Assembly (NCBI GenBank): GCA_964019415.1 | Contig: OZ025870.1 | Coordinates: 9,211,415 to 9,275,414 of the forward strand | DNA length: 64,000 bases | DNA from: Ianthella basta | Lineage: Eukaryota; Porifera; Demospongiae; Verongiida; Ianthellidae | Direction: 5' to 3' | In this document: positions 1-9,539 of the stretch, in pieces | How the letters are laid out: every line of letters begins with the position of its first letter | How positions within the stretch are numbered: position 1 is the first letter of the stretch | Translations under genes and position numbers: made by a program | Notes under the pieces: generated by a model | What the model saw: the letters and a program-made list of their open reading frames with translations, nothing else | Told to the model about the DNA's origin: nothing | The model's database searches: none

Positions 1-1087
1 GCTTTGAACACATTGGAGCCCTCCAGTATTTAGTTATCAGCATATGTGAGAGTCGCCAGTAGAAATCGAAGATTAGCGCATTTTACTGAAAATGACTTTT
101 CGCTATCAAGTTATACCTGTACCCCTTCTGCATCATTTTGCAAAGTTAGGGAACTGAACGTGCTTCCGCAACTGAGAAAATGAGAAGTAAACAACTGACC
201 TAAAAGTTTAATTGTGAGCAGTATACTGAATTCCGCATAACAGCCCAGTATACTACGAGGCACATGGCATATATGGCAGCCAAGCAGAATTAGCAGGGAG
301 AATAGCACATTTACACCGCTTTCTTGGCTTATTCGTTTATCTCTCTCTCTTCTGGGACCACCTGAGAGTGAATGATTGACGAAAACATCTCAGATGAGTG
401 CTGGGCAGGGGCTGGGGGTCTTATTAACCTGTAGTACACCTTATTTAGACTTGACTGGCAGGACTGCTTCCAATTGGCTAATGATAGATGCATACATTTT
501 CTGTTAGGAGCACATTACAATGCCTGCTGTATGCTTCACAAGTACTGTATAGATCATTTCTATCTTGGAGTGCTGGAGTCAAAAAATGAATGGTTCAAGT
601 CGCTTTTTCTTTGTCATCTCCTTTTTCTTGTTTTCACCCGCTAGAGATGGGAGCTGAGTAGCAAATTTTGGCGTGATGTATGGTGGCCGGCGGGATTGCG
701 CAATGAAGCGGTGGCACATCTGTTCGATATGTAACACTTTCTCTTTCGACAAAGGGCGCACATCGTAACTGTGATGTAGTCGATCACACCTGGCAGGCAC
801 ACGATCGTCAAGAACGCTTCACAGCAACTCAATTAACAGGCAAGGTACAACTCAGGCTGCAGAGACTACCACACATGGTACAACACTGCGCATGCTCACA
901 AAAAACACATGGAGATAAGGTGGTACAAAGGTCTGTGGTAAGCTGTGTCTAACAATAGTAACTCTTATCTAGTAATACTGGAATGATAAACATAAGGATA
1001 GACATAGCCCTACAATACATGTGACCAAAACCACAGTGTAATCATGTAGGATAAACATAGTAATACAGTCACATACACTACAGTAAC

Positions 1088-2314
1088 TAACAGCAGCTAC
1101 ATCTGTGCTAGATGTGTGTGTCTTGCGCAAGGGGGCACTCTGAGTGTGAGGATTGTAGCACCTTTCGCCAGCATGAAAGAGAACCTTGCTACCCTCCCCT
1201 TGGACTATAAGGAACTTGCGGAGCTTCCGAACGCCTGGCAGATACGTGTAGCATTCATCCAAGTACTTTCTCCATGGATGAATGCTTTTCTCATTTGCAA
1301 TGAAAGTGGTGCAGTGGTTGGCATAAGTGCTTTTCAGTTCTTCAGCATTGAAAACATCAGCCACATTGTAAGACTTGGAGCAAGCCGCGAACAATCGATC
1401 TGGTAAAACCTTTGTGTGACCAGCAACAAGAAAACATGTGAATTGAGCTTATCAGGCCACGTTCCACAGCTTCTATGGCCCAGCCAAACAGGTAGTGATT
1501 TTTGTTGGTGTTGGTTGCATTGTCGAGGAAGGTCATCACCCTCTTGAGCCATGGATGCTTGGACTTGATGTCTTCAATATATGCCTGCAGCAGTGACACC
1601 GTATGGTCTGTGTTCTTGGGACCAAGCTGTTCACTGAAGAGTTGGACATGCCCGCTGTCATCACGCTGGTCCACAATGCCAAAGACGTCATGGGACTCCT
1701 TCATGAGGTAGTATGTGCTTGCAGGCTGTGGTGACCTACCTCAGTACGGAGTGAGCTTCGCCTGCTGGTAATCTGCACTCAGGACCAATGTGAAACTGAC
1801 GATTGTTGTATGTGCCACCCTCGACTGTAGACAGCTTACTCCATTCTTCTTTGCACCTTGCCACCATTTTGTTGTAGAATTTTCGTGCGAGTTTCACATC
1901 AAGCAAGTGGTCCTGGTGCATCCCTTTGAGTGTTGCCAGTTCCTTCTCATGTGGCCGTAGTCTGTCCTCAGAGGAGTTTCCAGAATCCCTAATCTTCTTG
2001 ATGGTAAATGCACACCTGCTGATATCAACACCCATAGCTTTGCAAGTGACGCAGTAATCCTCTTTATGAGGGCAGATGCTTACTCGTGGAAAGTGTTTCT
2101 CCAACAGCCTCCAGAATGTTGAAGCACCCATGGTCTTCCCTCCTGTTTCTTGTTGTGCACGGTTGAACTCTGCAACCACAGAGTGACGCAACTTGGCTGT
2201 GTAGTCATTCTCGGACTTTTTTGGTGGATCAATCCTGGTGAAGTGGCTGCTGAAGTACGACAACGCTCCATGGCTGTCATGGCTTCGACCATTGGGGTGT
2301 GTGCAGTTCTTCAC
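1088..2314 (-). pseudogene. broken DUF7869-like RNase H-type protein (putative transposase)
   Basis: Three minus-strand segments read as one protein. The first (2314-1736, 192 aa) has a segment with FWRLLEKHFPRVS followed by a CVTCK zinc-knuckle-like motif. The second (about 1723-1420) contains FGIVDQ and FLDNATNTNKNHYLFGWA. The third (about 1415-1088) contains FLVAGHTKVLPDRLF and then SDVFN-like VADVFNAEEL. The D-N...K/N and GHTK..PD blocks are the hallmarks I associate with DUF7869-type proteins, which fit an RNase H-fold DDE/D nuclease. The reading frame changes between the first and second segments and again just before the GHTK block, so about two frameshifts break the copy. It lies wholly inside the TIRs of element C, which implies it was that element's transposase. 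Family name from memory; confident that it belongs with the gene at 50-57.7 kb. Confidence 0.65.
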
Positions 2315-2387
2315 AAACAGTTTACATGTGAAACAGTTTTGCTATGCATCTTATATCAGAATTGATGTATAATTACCTCAATGAGTT

Positions 2388-2760
2388 GTTAAGGCCTGTT
2401 CACACTTGATGCGCATTCAATTCGTATTGGAATCCGCTTCATTTCAATGCGCATCCAATGCGCATTGATCACGTTCACATTGTACTTTTGAAATTCGCGC
2501 TGGTACTCGTAGTGCACGTGAAATATACGTTTCCTGGTGACGCAACGGGGTTCGAAGAAAATGGCGTACGTTGAGGCAATGATAGCGTTAGCACTTGTTT
2601 TGTGGCTTAACTATGTTCGGTTGTGCATGAAACATCGCGCGAACAGGAGTAGAAGGGATATCGAACGAAGGAGAAAACAGCGAGCGAGGATTAATCGCAA
2701 TTTCAGTCACAGACGGCTTTGGCGGCACTGCAGCTACTAATAAATATTGCGGTATTTGCC
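2388..2760 (+). mobile_element. possible truncated 5' end of a PIF/Harbinger-like element
   Basis: The stretch opens with TTAAGGCCTGTTCACACTTG, a start typical of PIF/Harbinger ends, followed by palindromic GCGCATT motifs (GATGCGCATTC, CAATGCGCATCCAATGCGCATTGATC). A short open frame follows from ATG 2561: a hydrophobic stretch then an arginine-rich segment (RRDIERRRKQRARINRNF), a composition common at Harbinger transposase N-termini. No opposite TIR is visible before the end of element C, so the piece would be truncated. It may instead be the ordinary promoter side of element C. Low confidence. Confidence 0.25.
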
Positions 2761-3184
2761 ACCAAAATAAATCTCTTTAGGCCTTCGGTCGAAGGAATAT
2801 AGACGATTTTTGATCGGCGATCTTTGTCGGCCATTTTCTCGAAACTGCATATTGCGCTAATCTTCGATTTCTACTGGCGACTCTCACATATATCTCTCTA
2901 TATATTTTGGTAGAGCTCAAATCCTTTGTTCGCAAACTCCTCATGCAGTTTGCACGTGATCGACACGAAACTCAGGATTATTACAGAGCGCCGCATGGTG
3001 ATGGTTATAAGGGGGTAGACGGAAGATGATTCGCCGCGCCTGCGAAGAACCCCACACATTTTCCCTTCGTTACGGAAAAAGACGCCACGTTTTTCGGCCG
3101 TTTATGGTCTGCGTATGCGGAATATCGGTTATGTAACGTTTCACTAGGCACCATGCGCAAGGGAGAGCGCTCGTGCTCTGCCAT

Positions 3185-3353
3185 GCAACAGCGCTGCGGC
3201 TAACACTATCTATGGCACCATACTGATGTAAATCAGATGCAATATGAGACTAAAATGCGGCAACATTTTAAACCTCTTCCTTCTGTGAAGCAACAGAGCT
3301 GCAGCCAACACTATCTGTGGCACCATTCTGATATACATCAGCTACAATTTGAT
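3185..3353. repeat. degenerate tandem duplication of about 60 bp
   Basis: Two diverged copies of a CTGCNGCNAACACTATCT-NTGGCACCAT-CTGAT segment lie at about 3187-3243 and 3291-3353. The rest of 2888-4010 shows no convincing gene: a minus-strand open frame of 71 codons (3268-3483) overlaps the second copy and is not recognised. A CA-rich stretch near 3640-3720 contains no motif I can name. Confidence 0.4.
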
Positions 3354-4011
3354 CTCTCTTGCGAGTGGAGTAATTGTGGGATGGTGTCTTGACAAGAGTA
3401 GATAGGTAGGAACGCCAGAGCAAGAGAGTTGTGGCATTTGGACTTAAGATATGGCGTTCCCCTGAGCAAACATAAGCTTCCATTTTTTCTTACTTGATGT
3501 GCCCACATACACTGTTCTTCACTTCCATTCTTAGACTGCCAATTTTGCAGTTGTTTCTATGTCATATCCATTGTCAGTGTGTGCATTGGTCCACTTATTC
3601 TGGATGATTCTCTGTCTACATCATGCTACACACAACATTGCCTGCAACATGCATGCATAGCTATGATTGCAGCCTACCAGCTGGCATACCCACACCGTCA
3701 TAAGCCACACTGTCGTGGAGTAGCTATCGTGCAGCAGCCGTCGTGGAGGCGCCGGAGCAGGGAAACCCGCTGAAGGCGGTCTTTCCTGCTAGTTCTTGTA
3801 TAAAATAACTGATTACACGTCACGCGCACTCTGCCCGCAACGTACGTCTACGGGATTTATTGTCACGCGCCAAACAACTGAAATGCTTCTATGAGGCTTA
3901 GAATCATCATTTAGACGCATGTTACCATGGTAACGGGATCTATGATTGTTTTAGCAAGTTGCATACTATTCCCAATGGTGCACATTTAATTTTGTTCTTA
4001 AATTTGTGCAG

Positions 4012-4466
4012 GACTGTGTTTACCAGTGGATTGGCGTATAGTAGTAGGAAGGACGGATGTATTCATTTTTCACCGTCAGCCACATCAGCCAATGAGCTTA
4101 TTCGAAGTTTCCCAATGCTTGCAAAGCTTTCTGCAGACTACAGTGAAAGCTATCAAGCAATTACATCAGCTTGGCTTTGCTCATGGAGACATCCGTCGGG
4201 CGAACATATGCTTCAATGCAGACTGTGAAGCTGTTTTGATTGATTTTGATAGAGCAGTCAACAAGTGTGCAGTGTCACTTGAACAGGACTGGAATGCTTT
4301 TTGCCATATTTTTTCTCAAATTGGTTTGGGGCAGGATTGGGACAATTTTGTCTCAAGCGTGGAATCGTTAATAGCACAAGATGAACCCGAATTCAGAGTT
4401 CCGGAGGGTGTGCAAGGTCAAGTCACAGTGAGAACTGTTCTTGAACGAAGATCAAGACCTAAATAG
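4012..4466 (+). CDS. 3' exon of a protein-kinase-like gene
   Basis: An acceptor (TTTGTGCAG, ending 4011) opens a frame of about 150 codons with no internal ATG at its head, ending in TAG at 4464-4466. It reads as the C-terminal half of a kinase fold: an alpha-E-like helix (VKAIKQLHQLGF), then the catalytic loop AHGDIRRANI (HxD replaced by HGD, with the metal-binding Asn five residues on), then VLIDFDRA in place of DFG. The downstream part (EQDWNAFCHIFSQIGL) resembles the lobe seen in small atypical kinases of the HGD/DFD type. The N-lobe is not in the sequence I can read upstream, so earlier exons would lie before 3960 or are lost. It could be a host gene exon, a pseudogene, or cargo of a mobile element. 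Function beyond kinase-like is not assigned. Confidence 0.5.
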
Positions 4467-4473
4467 ATTGGTC

Positions 4474-4512
4474 GACACACACACACACACACACACACAC
4501 CACACACACACA
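4474..4512. repeat. (CA)n microsatellite
   Basis: An almost pure run of CA dinucleotides just downstream of the kinase-like stop codon. The following 4513-4738 stretch is AT-rich and holds nothing I recognise. Confidence 0.95.
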
Positions 4513-4738
4513 ATCAGAGCCTAGAACATAGGACAGAAGACAGTGTAGTATATTGGTGTGTGGTATATTAATATATTATGTTATATATTCATTACTGTTG
4601 GTGGTGTATTCAATTTCTTAACTGATGGTGCAACTTTATTCAAGTGGGAAATGGTGTGCATGTTTGAACAGCAAATCTGCTGCATATCTGTGCGTGATAC
4701 TCCAGTCTTAGAGAGCACTTTGCAGTAAAGGCACATGG

Positions 4739-4985
4739 TGGACTAGGAAACACACCGAGGCAGAGTAGGGCACACGCAGAGGCGGACTAGGGCACACGCA
4801 GAGGCGGACTAGGGCACATGCAGAGGCAGACTAGGGCACACGCAGAGGCGGACTAGGGCACACGCAGAGGCGGACTAGGGCACACGCAGAGGCGGACTAG
4901 GGCACATGCAGAGGCGGACTAGGGCACACGCAGAGGCGGACTAGGGCACACGCAGAGGCGGACTAGGGCACATGCAGAGGCGGAC
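4739..4985. repeat. 22-bp minisatellite (GGCGGACTAGGGCACACGCAGA)n
   Basis: About eleven head-to-tail copies of a 22-bp unit built on GGACTAGGGCACACGCAG, nearly identical in the middle and more diverged at the left edge. C/T variation at one position (CACACGCAG / CACATGCAG) recurs with a higher-order pattern. The same unit reappears as a short two-copy remnant near 58853-58890. Confidence 0.95.
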
Positions 4986-5253
4986 CCATTACCCGCGCCG
5001 CGTATACAATACACAGCATGGGAAGTGCGTGATTCACAGGATACTCATATTACATGGTGTGTACTTGATATTTCCCCATTAGCCCAGACTATGGAAATTT
5101 TCCATCAACCTTGCCCCCCAGGCTGTTGTGAAGTAAATGAGAGGCCTGCTGTTCTGCATAATGCAGCAGGTTGGGAAGGTGCGCACGTGGAGCGGTTCAA
5201 GGCGGCTCAATCTAGATCGAGAGAGAGATTACATGCAAAGTACAACAGACATA

Positions 5254-5360
5254 CGTTGTGTGTGCGTGCGTGCGTTCGTGCGTGTGTGTGTGCGTGCGTG
5301 TGTGCGTGCGTGCGTGTGTGTGTGTGCATGTTACATGTGTATGTGTATGTATGTATGCCC
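5254..5360. repeat. (GT/GC)n microsatellite
   Basis: Alternating GTGTGCGTGC tracts followed by GTATGT repeats. Open frames crossing it on both strands (cysteine/valine-rich or histidine/threonine-rich) are products of the repeat, not genes. Confidence 0.9.
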
Positions 5361-5514
5361 ATGTGTTCATATACAAATACACTGGGTATTGCACATGTGT
5401 ACGTACTGTCCCTATGTATAGTACACCATACAATGGCACTTTCTAATGTACGTACAGTTCTGTTTATTGCACTTTGCAAGTTACATCCCCTTACGCTTTG
5501 CTGTGTTGCAGACA

Positions 5515-6400
5515 CTGGTGCCACTGCAGTGGGGGATGGCGAATGGGGCCACCTCCAAATCGATGCAATGTCGCTCTACCTATTGACGACAGGATGGATG
5601 CTTCAGATGACACAAGAAGCCTCATTGCTGCCTTTACTTTTCCTGTTTTCATCATCTTGGAGAATTTCTTGGCGATAGTGTCCTTGTTGACAGAGCGGGA
5701 GGTGATGGAAAGCCTTTGCTGATAATGGTGCCTTCCCGGAGGAGTTCAGAGATGTTACCTTCTTTCCAAAGTGTTAGTCTCTTCTCAAGACAGGAGATGT
5801 TGTCCTTGACTATAGCCTTAGGGTGAGGCTTTTGGAGAAGTAGGGTTGGTAGCATTATCGCAGCAGTTAAGGCTATCGACTCCATGGCATTGGATTCTCC
5901 ATAGGCTCTGAACAAATTTGACAATTCCACAACAAACGACTTGCCGACAGTACCGTGTGGAACAGCGAAAATTATGTTCCTCCATCGAGTTATCTCCTTA
6001 TAGGCTAGTCTGATAGAGTGAGCAAACTGTTCCCCATCCACTGAGTCACTCCAACGAAACTTGGGCTCAGAGAGCGGAGCGAATGATGTAAGTCCGTAGT
6101 CCTCGAGCTGATTTTCTGACTGTGCACATCGGGGATCATGTCCTTCTCTGGGCGGAATCTGCGAAGTGTGACTGCTTCTGAGGCGTTCCTCTTGGTTCTG
6201 GCATCTTCCGAGCATATTTGGTTGGCAGTTGGAACACGGTCTCCCATTCTTAACGCAGAGACAATTCTGGCATCGCCCGCAATTGCCACAGGAGCAGCAT
6301 GGAGGCATCACTTCGTCGCTACGATCGTAAGAATCAGAAGACGATCCTTTAGGATCTGGATCCAGCACGTGCCTGGCCAGTTAAAATTGGCTGGGGAGAT
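5515..6400 (-). mobile_element. 5' fragment of an RLE-type LINE (cysteine-rich N-terminus, no RT)
   Basis: A minus-strand frame from ATG 6368 to 5652 (238 aa) begins with a cysteine cluster, CCSCGNCGRCQNCLCVKNG then CSNC, closely matching the N-terminus of the full LINE protein at 20.2 kb. It continues into the spacer region typical of these proteins (NLFRAYGESNAMESIALTAA, LLLQKPHPKAIVKDN, then LW..GNISELLREG). A frameshift near 5700 moves the reading into another frame that continues with KKFSKMMKTGKVKAAMRLL, the segment that normally leads into the reverse transcriptase. The similarity stops near 5515, so the reverse transcriptase and endonuclease are missing. It is a 3'-truncated and broken copy of a different subfamily from the one at 20.2 kb. 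Upstream (to about 6470) lies a short GC-richer leader. Confidence 0.7.
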
Positions 6401-6477
6401 TACAATGAGGACGAAACTCAAGAAGCGCCAATCTTCGCGCGATCCGCCATCTTGTCAAAAAAGTACTGCGCTGTGCT

Positions 6478-7078
6478 CCAGTGCTACCCATAGGGCCTCC
6501 CACTACCCACAGGGACTCCAGTGCATAACCATAAGGGCTCAAGTGCTACCTATATGGCCTCCAGTGCAATCCATTTGGCCTCCAGCTACCATAGGGACAC
6601 CAGTGCATACCCATATGGCCTCAAGTGCTATGCGTCTGGCCTTCAATGCATATTCATAGTGCCTGCAGCTACCCATAGGGCATCCAGTGCTACCCATAGG
6701 GCCTCCAGTGCTACTCCATTTCTGCACACACAGCCTCCATTGCTAGCCATAGGGCCTCCAGTGCTGCTCATATGTCCTCCAATGCATATTCATCCGGCCT
6801 CCAGCTACCCACAGGTCCTCCAGTGCAACCCAGTGGGCCTCAAGTGCCACCTATATGGCCTCCAGTGCTTTCCCATAGGGTCTCCAGTGCTACTCATAGG
6901 GCCTGCTGTGCATACCCATTGGGCTCCCAGTGCTACCCATGGGGCCCCCAGTGCATAGCCAAAGGGCCTCCTGTGCATACCCATCTAGTGCTGCCAAGAG
7001 GGCCTCTAGTGCTACGTACCCTTGGGGCCTCCAGTGCATAATATCCATAGGGTGTCCAGCTAACCATAGGGACACTAT
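6478..7078. repeat. 21-22 bp minisatellite, orientation 1 (GGGCCTCCAGTGCTACCCATA)n
   Basis: Degenerate head-to-tail copies of a 19-24 bp unit with core GGGCCTCCAGTG-C(AT)ACCCATA. Variation is high, so the array is old or evolving by slippage. Open frames across it on both strands show the same period and are not genes. Confidence 0.9.
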
Positions 7079-7651
7079 CACCCTTTCACACGGACCGCTT
7101 AACCCGGGTTAGCGCGTTCACTTTTGGGGTCAAATCCGGGTCGAATCCGGGTCAAACCCGGATAAATCCGGGTTGTCATCCGGGTTCTAACCCTGCTTGC
7201 GAGGTGGGGTTCGACCCACATTTATCCGGGTTAAAAATGGTGGCGTGCGAGTAGACGTGGCAGACGAACGGTCAAGGCTCTTTTGGGCAGATAGTCGGAC
7301 GCAACCATCTGCGCAGAGCTACAGGGATCGTATGGAAATGATATCCTTTTCGGTAAGATCGAGGGTGAGCCAGGCGACTCACGCGTGGGTTGGATGCCCA
7401 CTTAGAACCCGCGGATTGTGCTTCGTACGCATTGCGCTACTGCTGTCAGTCGTCTTCTAGCTTGGTCGGGCATAGGTCCTCCAGCGCAGCGAGAAAAATG
7501 CTATCAAAAACGTGGTGATCGTCCGCCATTTTTTTTTTAAACTCGGGTTTGGTACCCAATCGTGAGGTCGCCGTGTGAACGCTAATCCGTGTCGAACCCG
7601 GATTCAATCCGGATCACGATTCCGGATTAAGCGGTCCGTGTGAAAGGGTTG
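7079..7651. mobile_element. 573-bp MITE with 22-bp TIRs inside the minisatellite
   Basis: CCCTTTCACACGGACCGCTTAA at 7081-7102 is mirrored exactly at 7627-7648; allowing CA/CAA before the C-run, the element is 7079-7651. TAT stands directly outside both ends (7076-7078 and 7652-7654), compatible with a 3-bp target duplication of the PIF/Harbinger kind. Subterminal AACCCGGATT-like repeats lie in both arms. The interior holds no transposase. The minisatellite continues on both sides, so the MITE inserted into it. Confidence 0.8.
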
Positions 7652-7653
7652 TA

Positions 7654-8558
7654 TAGTGCATACCTATAGGGCTTCCACTGCTACTCATAGCGCCTGCTGT
7701 GCATACCCATAGGGCTTCCAGATCTGCCAATAGGGCCTCCAGTTTCTACCCATAGGGCTTCCAGTGCTGCCCATAGGGACTCCAGTTTATACCAGTGCAT
7801 ATCCATAGGGCCTCCCGCTAACCATAGGGATTCCAGTGCATACCCACAGGACCTCCAGTACAACACATAGGGCCTCCAATGCTACCCACAAGGCCTCCTG
7901 TGCATACCCATTGGGCCTCCAGTGCTACCCATAGTGCCTTGAAGGCAACACATAGGGCCTCCAGTGCTACCCATATGGCATCCAGTGCACATCCATAGGG
8001 CCTCCAGCTACCCATAGAGGCGTCGACTCCAGTGCATGTCCATAGTGCCTCCAGCTACACATAGGGACTCCAGTGCAACACATAAGGCCTCCTTTGCTAC
8101 CCAAAGGGCCTCCTTTGCTACCCATAAGGCCTTCTATGTATATTCATAGGACCTCCTGTGCTAGACATTCGTAGGTGCTATATACCCTTATGGCCTCTGA
8201 TGCATACCCTATAGGGCCTCCAGTGCATAAGCATTGGGCCTCTATTGCAACCCATAGGGCCTCCAGCTGCCCATAAGGACTCCAGTGCGTACCCAGAGGG
8301 CCTCAAGTGCTACCCATCTGGCCTCCAGTGAGCTTCCATGTTGCCCATAGGGTCTGCAGTTCATATACCCATTGGGTTCCAGTGCTACCCACACGGCCTC
8401 AAGAGCTAGCCATAGGGCCTCCAGTGCTGCCCATTGAGCTTCCAGTACTACGTACCCATAGTGACTCCAGTGCAGTGCTACCAATAGGGCACAGTGCTAT
8501 CGATATGACCTCCAGTGCAACCCATAGGGCCTCCAGTGTTACACATATGGCCTCCAGT
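7654..8558. repeat. 21-22 bp minisatellite, orientation 1, continued
   Basis: Continuation of the GGGCCTCCAGTGC(AT)ACCCATA array to the left edge of the Penelope-like palindrome. The unit is in the same orientation as at 6478-7078. Confidence 0.9.
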
Positions 8559-9256
8559 GGTCCCCCTTTCACGGTTTAATGTGTTGGGGTGGCGCTGAAT
8601 GTGCCAGCTCTCCTGTAGACACCGCGTGGTTACCAAGGGGTGTGTGTCGATCACTTCCACCTTGAACAGGTCCACTAGGTGGCCCGTGAACCACACATGC
8701 TCAGCTAGAGCAGATGCAGCGCCGCATCCCCATTCCTGAGTGCACACTGGTGTTCAGTCAACCGGTGCTTGAGGGTTCGACCAGACTGTCCAACATACAC
8801 TTTGGGGCACTCGGAACAGGGGACTTTGTAGACAACACCTGTGCGCTGGTCCTAGGGTACCGGGTCCTTTGGGTGTACTACCTGGTGCCTGAGGGTGCTG
8901 TGTGGGTTAAAGGCTACCCTGATGTCCAGACAGCACCCTCAGGCACCAGCTAGCTATAGTACACCCAAAGGACCCGGTACCCAAGGACCAGTGCACAGGT
9001 GTCGTCTACAAAGTCCCCTGTTCCAAGTGGACAGTCTGGCCGAACCCTCAAGCACCAGTTGACTGAACACCAGTGTGCACTCAGGAATGGGGATGCGGCG
9101 CTGCATCTGCTCTAGCTGAGCATGTGTGGTTCACGGGCCACCTAGTGGACCTGTCCAAGATGGATCAACACACACCCCTTGGTAACCACGCGGTGTCTAC
9201 TGGAGAGCTGGCACATTCAGCGCCACCCCAACACATTAAACCGTGAGAGGGGAACC
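8559..9256. mobile_element. palindrome of two Penelope-like GIY-YIG fragments
   Basis: Arms 8559-8901 and about 8930-9256 are reverse complements of each other with a loop of about 28 bp; the right arm has a short internal gap relative to the left. Read outward from the centre, each arm encodes a GIY-YIG-like endonuclease C-terminus: GVVYKVPC, then VYVGQSGRTLKHRLTEH, then SALAEHVW...ESWHIQRHPNTLN. This is the 3' end of a Penelope-like retroelement, a group known for inverted and tandem partial copies. The copies are broken and lack the reverse transcriptase. Treated as a fossil. Confidence 0.75.
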
Positions 9257-9535
9257 CTGCCTAGGGAGTACACAGCACTGCTGGACTGACTGGACAACTT
9301 ACACACTCATTCATTTCCTAATCAAAACTGCATTTTATTGTTAATATTATTCATTACACATTATCTGCTGTCACCTGTCACAAATGCACCGTCATAACAT
9401 CATCCACTGTCTCCATCATCTATAAATGCATGAGTGCTGCACTTGTCATTATTCCCTGATGAAGGTAGCTGGATGCTACAGAAACATCGGAAATCCTCTT
9501 TCATTTTGGCTAGTGTATACGAACACAGATATAAT
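9257..9535 (+). mobile_element. probable 3' tail of the rightward Penelope-like copy
   Basis: This AT-rich, non-coding stretch follows the rightward GIY-YIG fragment on the same strand and carries the hammerhead-like motif at 9452-9492, the arrangement known for Penelope-like elements. It ends where the minisatellite resumes in flipped orientation. The extent is inferred from context. Confidence 0.5.
9452..9492 (+). ncRNA. hammerhead-ribozyme-like motif (type I, Penelope-associated)
   Basis: The core boxes are present in order: CTGATGA (9456-9462), a stem II hairpin GTAGC-TGGAT-GCTAC (9465-9479), then GAAA (9481-9484). Stem I is formed by TTCC (9452-9455) and GGAA (9489-9492), leaving the expected cleavage nucleotide at C9488. 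Stem III is reduced to the few bases of ACAT, as in the minimal dimer-active ribozymes known from Penelope-like elements, and it is imperfect; stem II also has unpaired flanking bases. The position just downstream of a GIY-YIG fragment on the same strand supports the call. Catalytic activity is doubtful. Confidence 0.6.
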
Positions 9536-9539
9536 ATAT

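Larger units (their letters stand above)
46..2886 (-). mobile_element. DNA transposon with 34-bp perfect TIRs and DUF7869-like gene (element C)
   Basis: Bases 47-80 (TGAGAGTCGCCAGTAG...) are repeated perfectly in reverse complement at 2853-2886, giving 34-bp terminal inverted repeats about 2.84 kb apart. CATAT lies outside both ends (41-45 and 2887-2891). It is a 5-bp target duplication if the left end starts at 46, or a 6-bp one with one mismatch (CATATG/CATATA) if it starts at 47. The interior holds a minus-strand gene relic of the DUF7869-like type and, near the right end, what may be the start of another transposon. The TIRs are intact although the gene is broken, so this looks like a fairly young non-autonomous copy. 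The family assignment of the ends is unknown to me; the transposon nature is well supported by the ends. Confidence 0.85.

Noticed and set aside
5207-5524. Cysteine/valine and histidine/threonine frames at 5.2-5.5 kb
   Set aside because: By-products of the GT/GC microsatellite; the same holds for the TG run at 60.35 kb.
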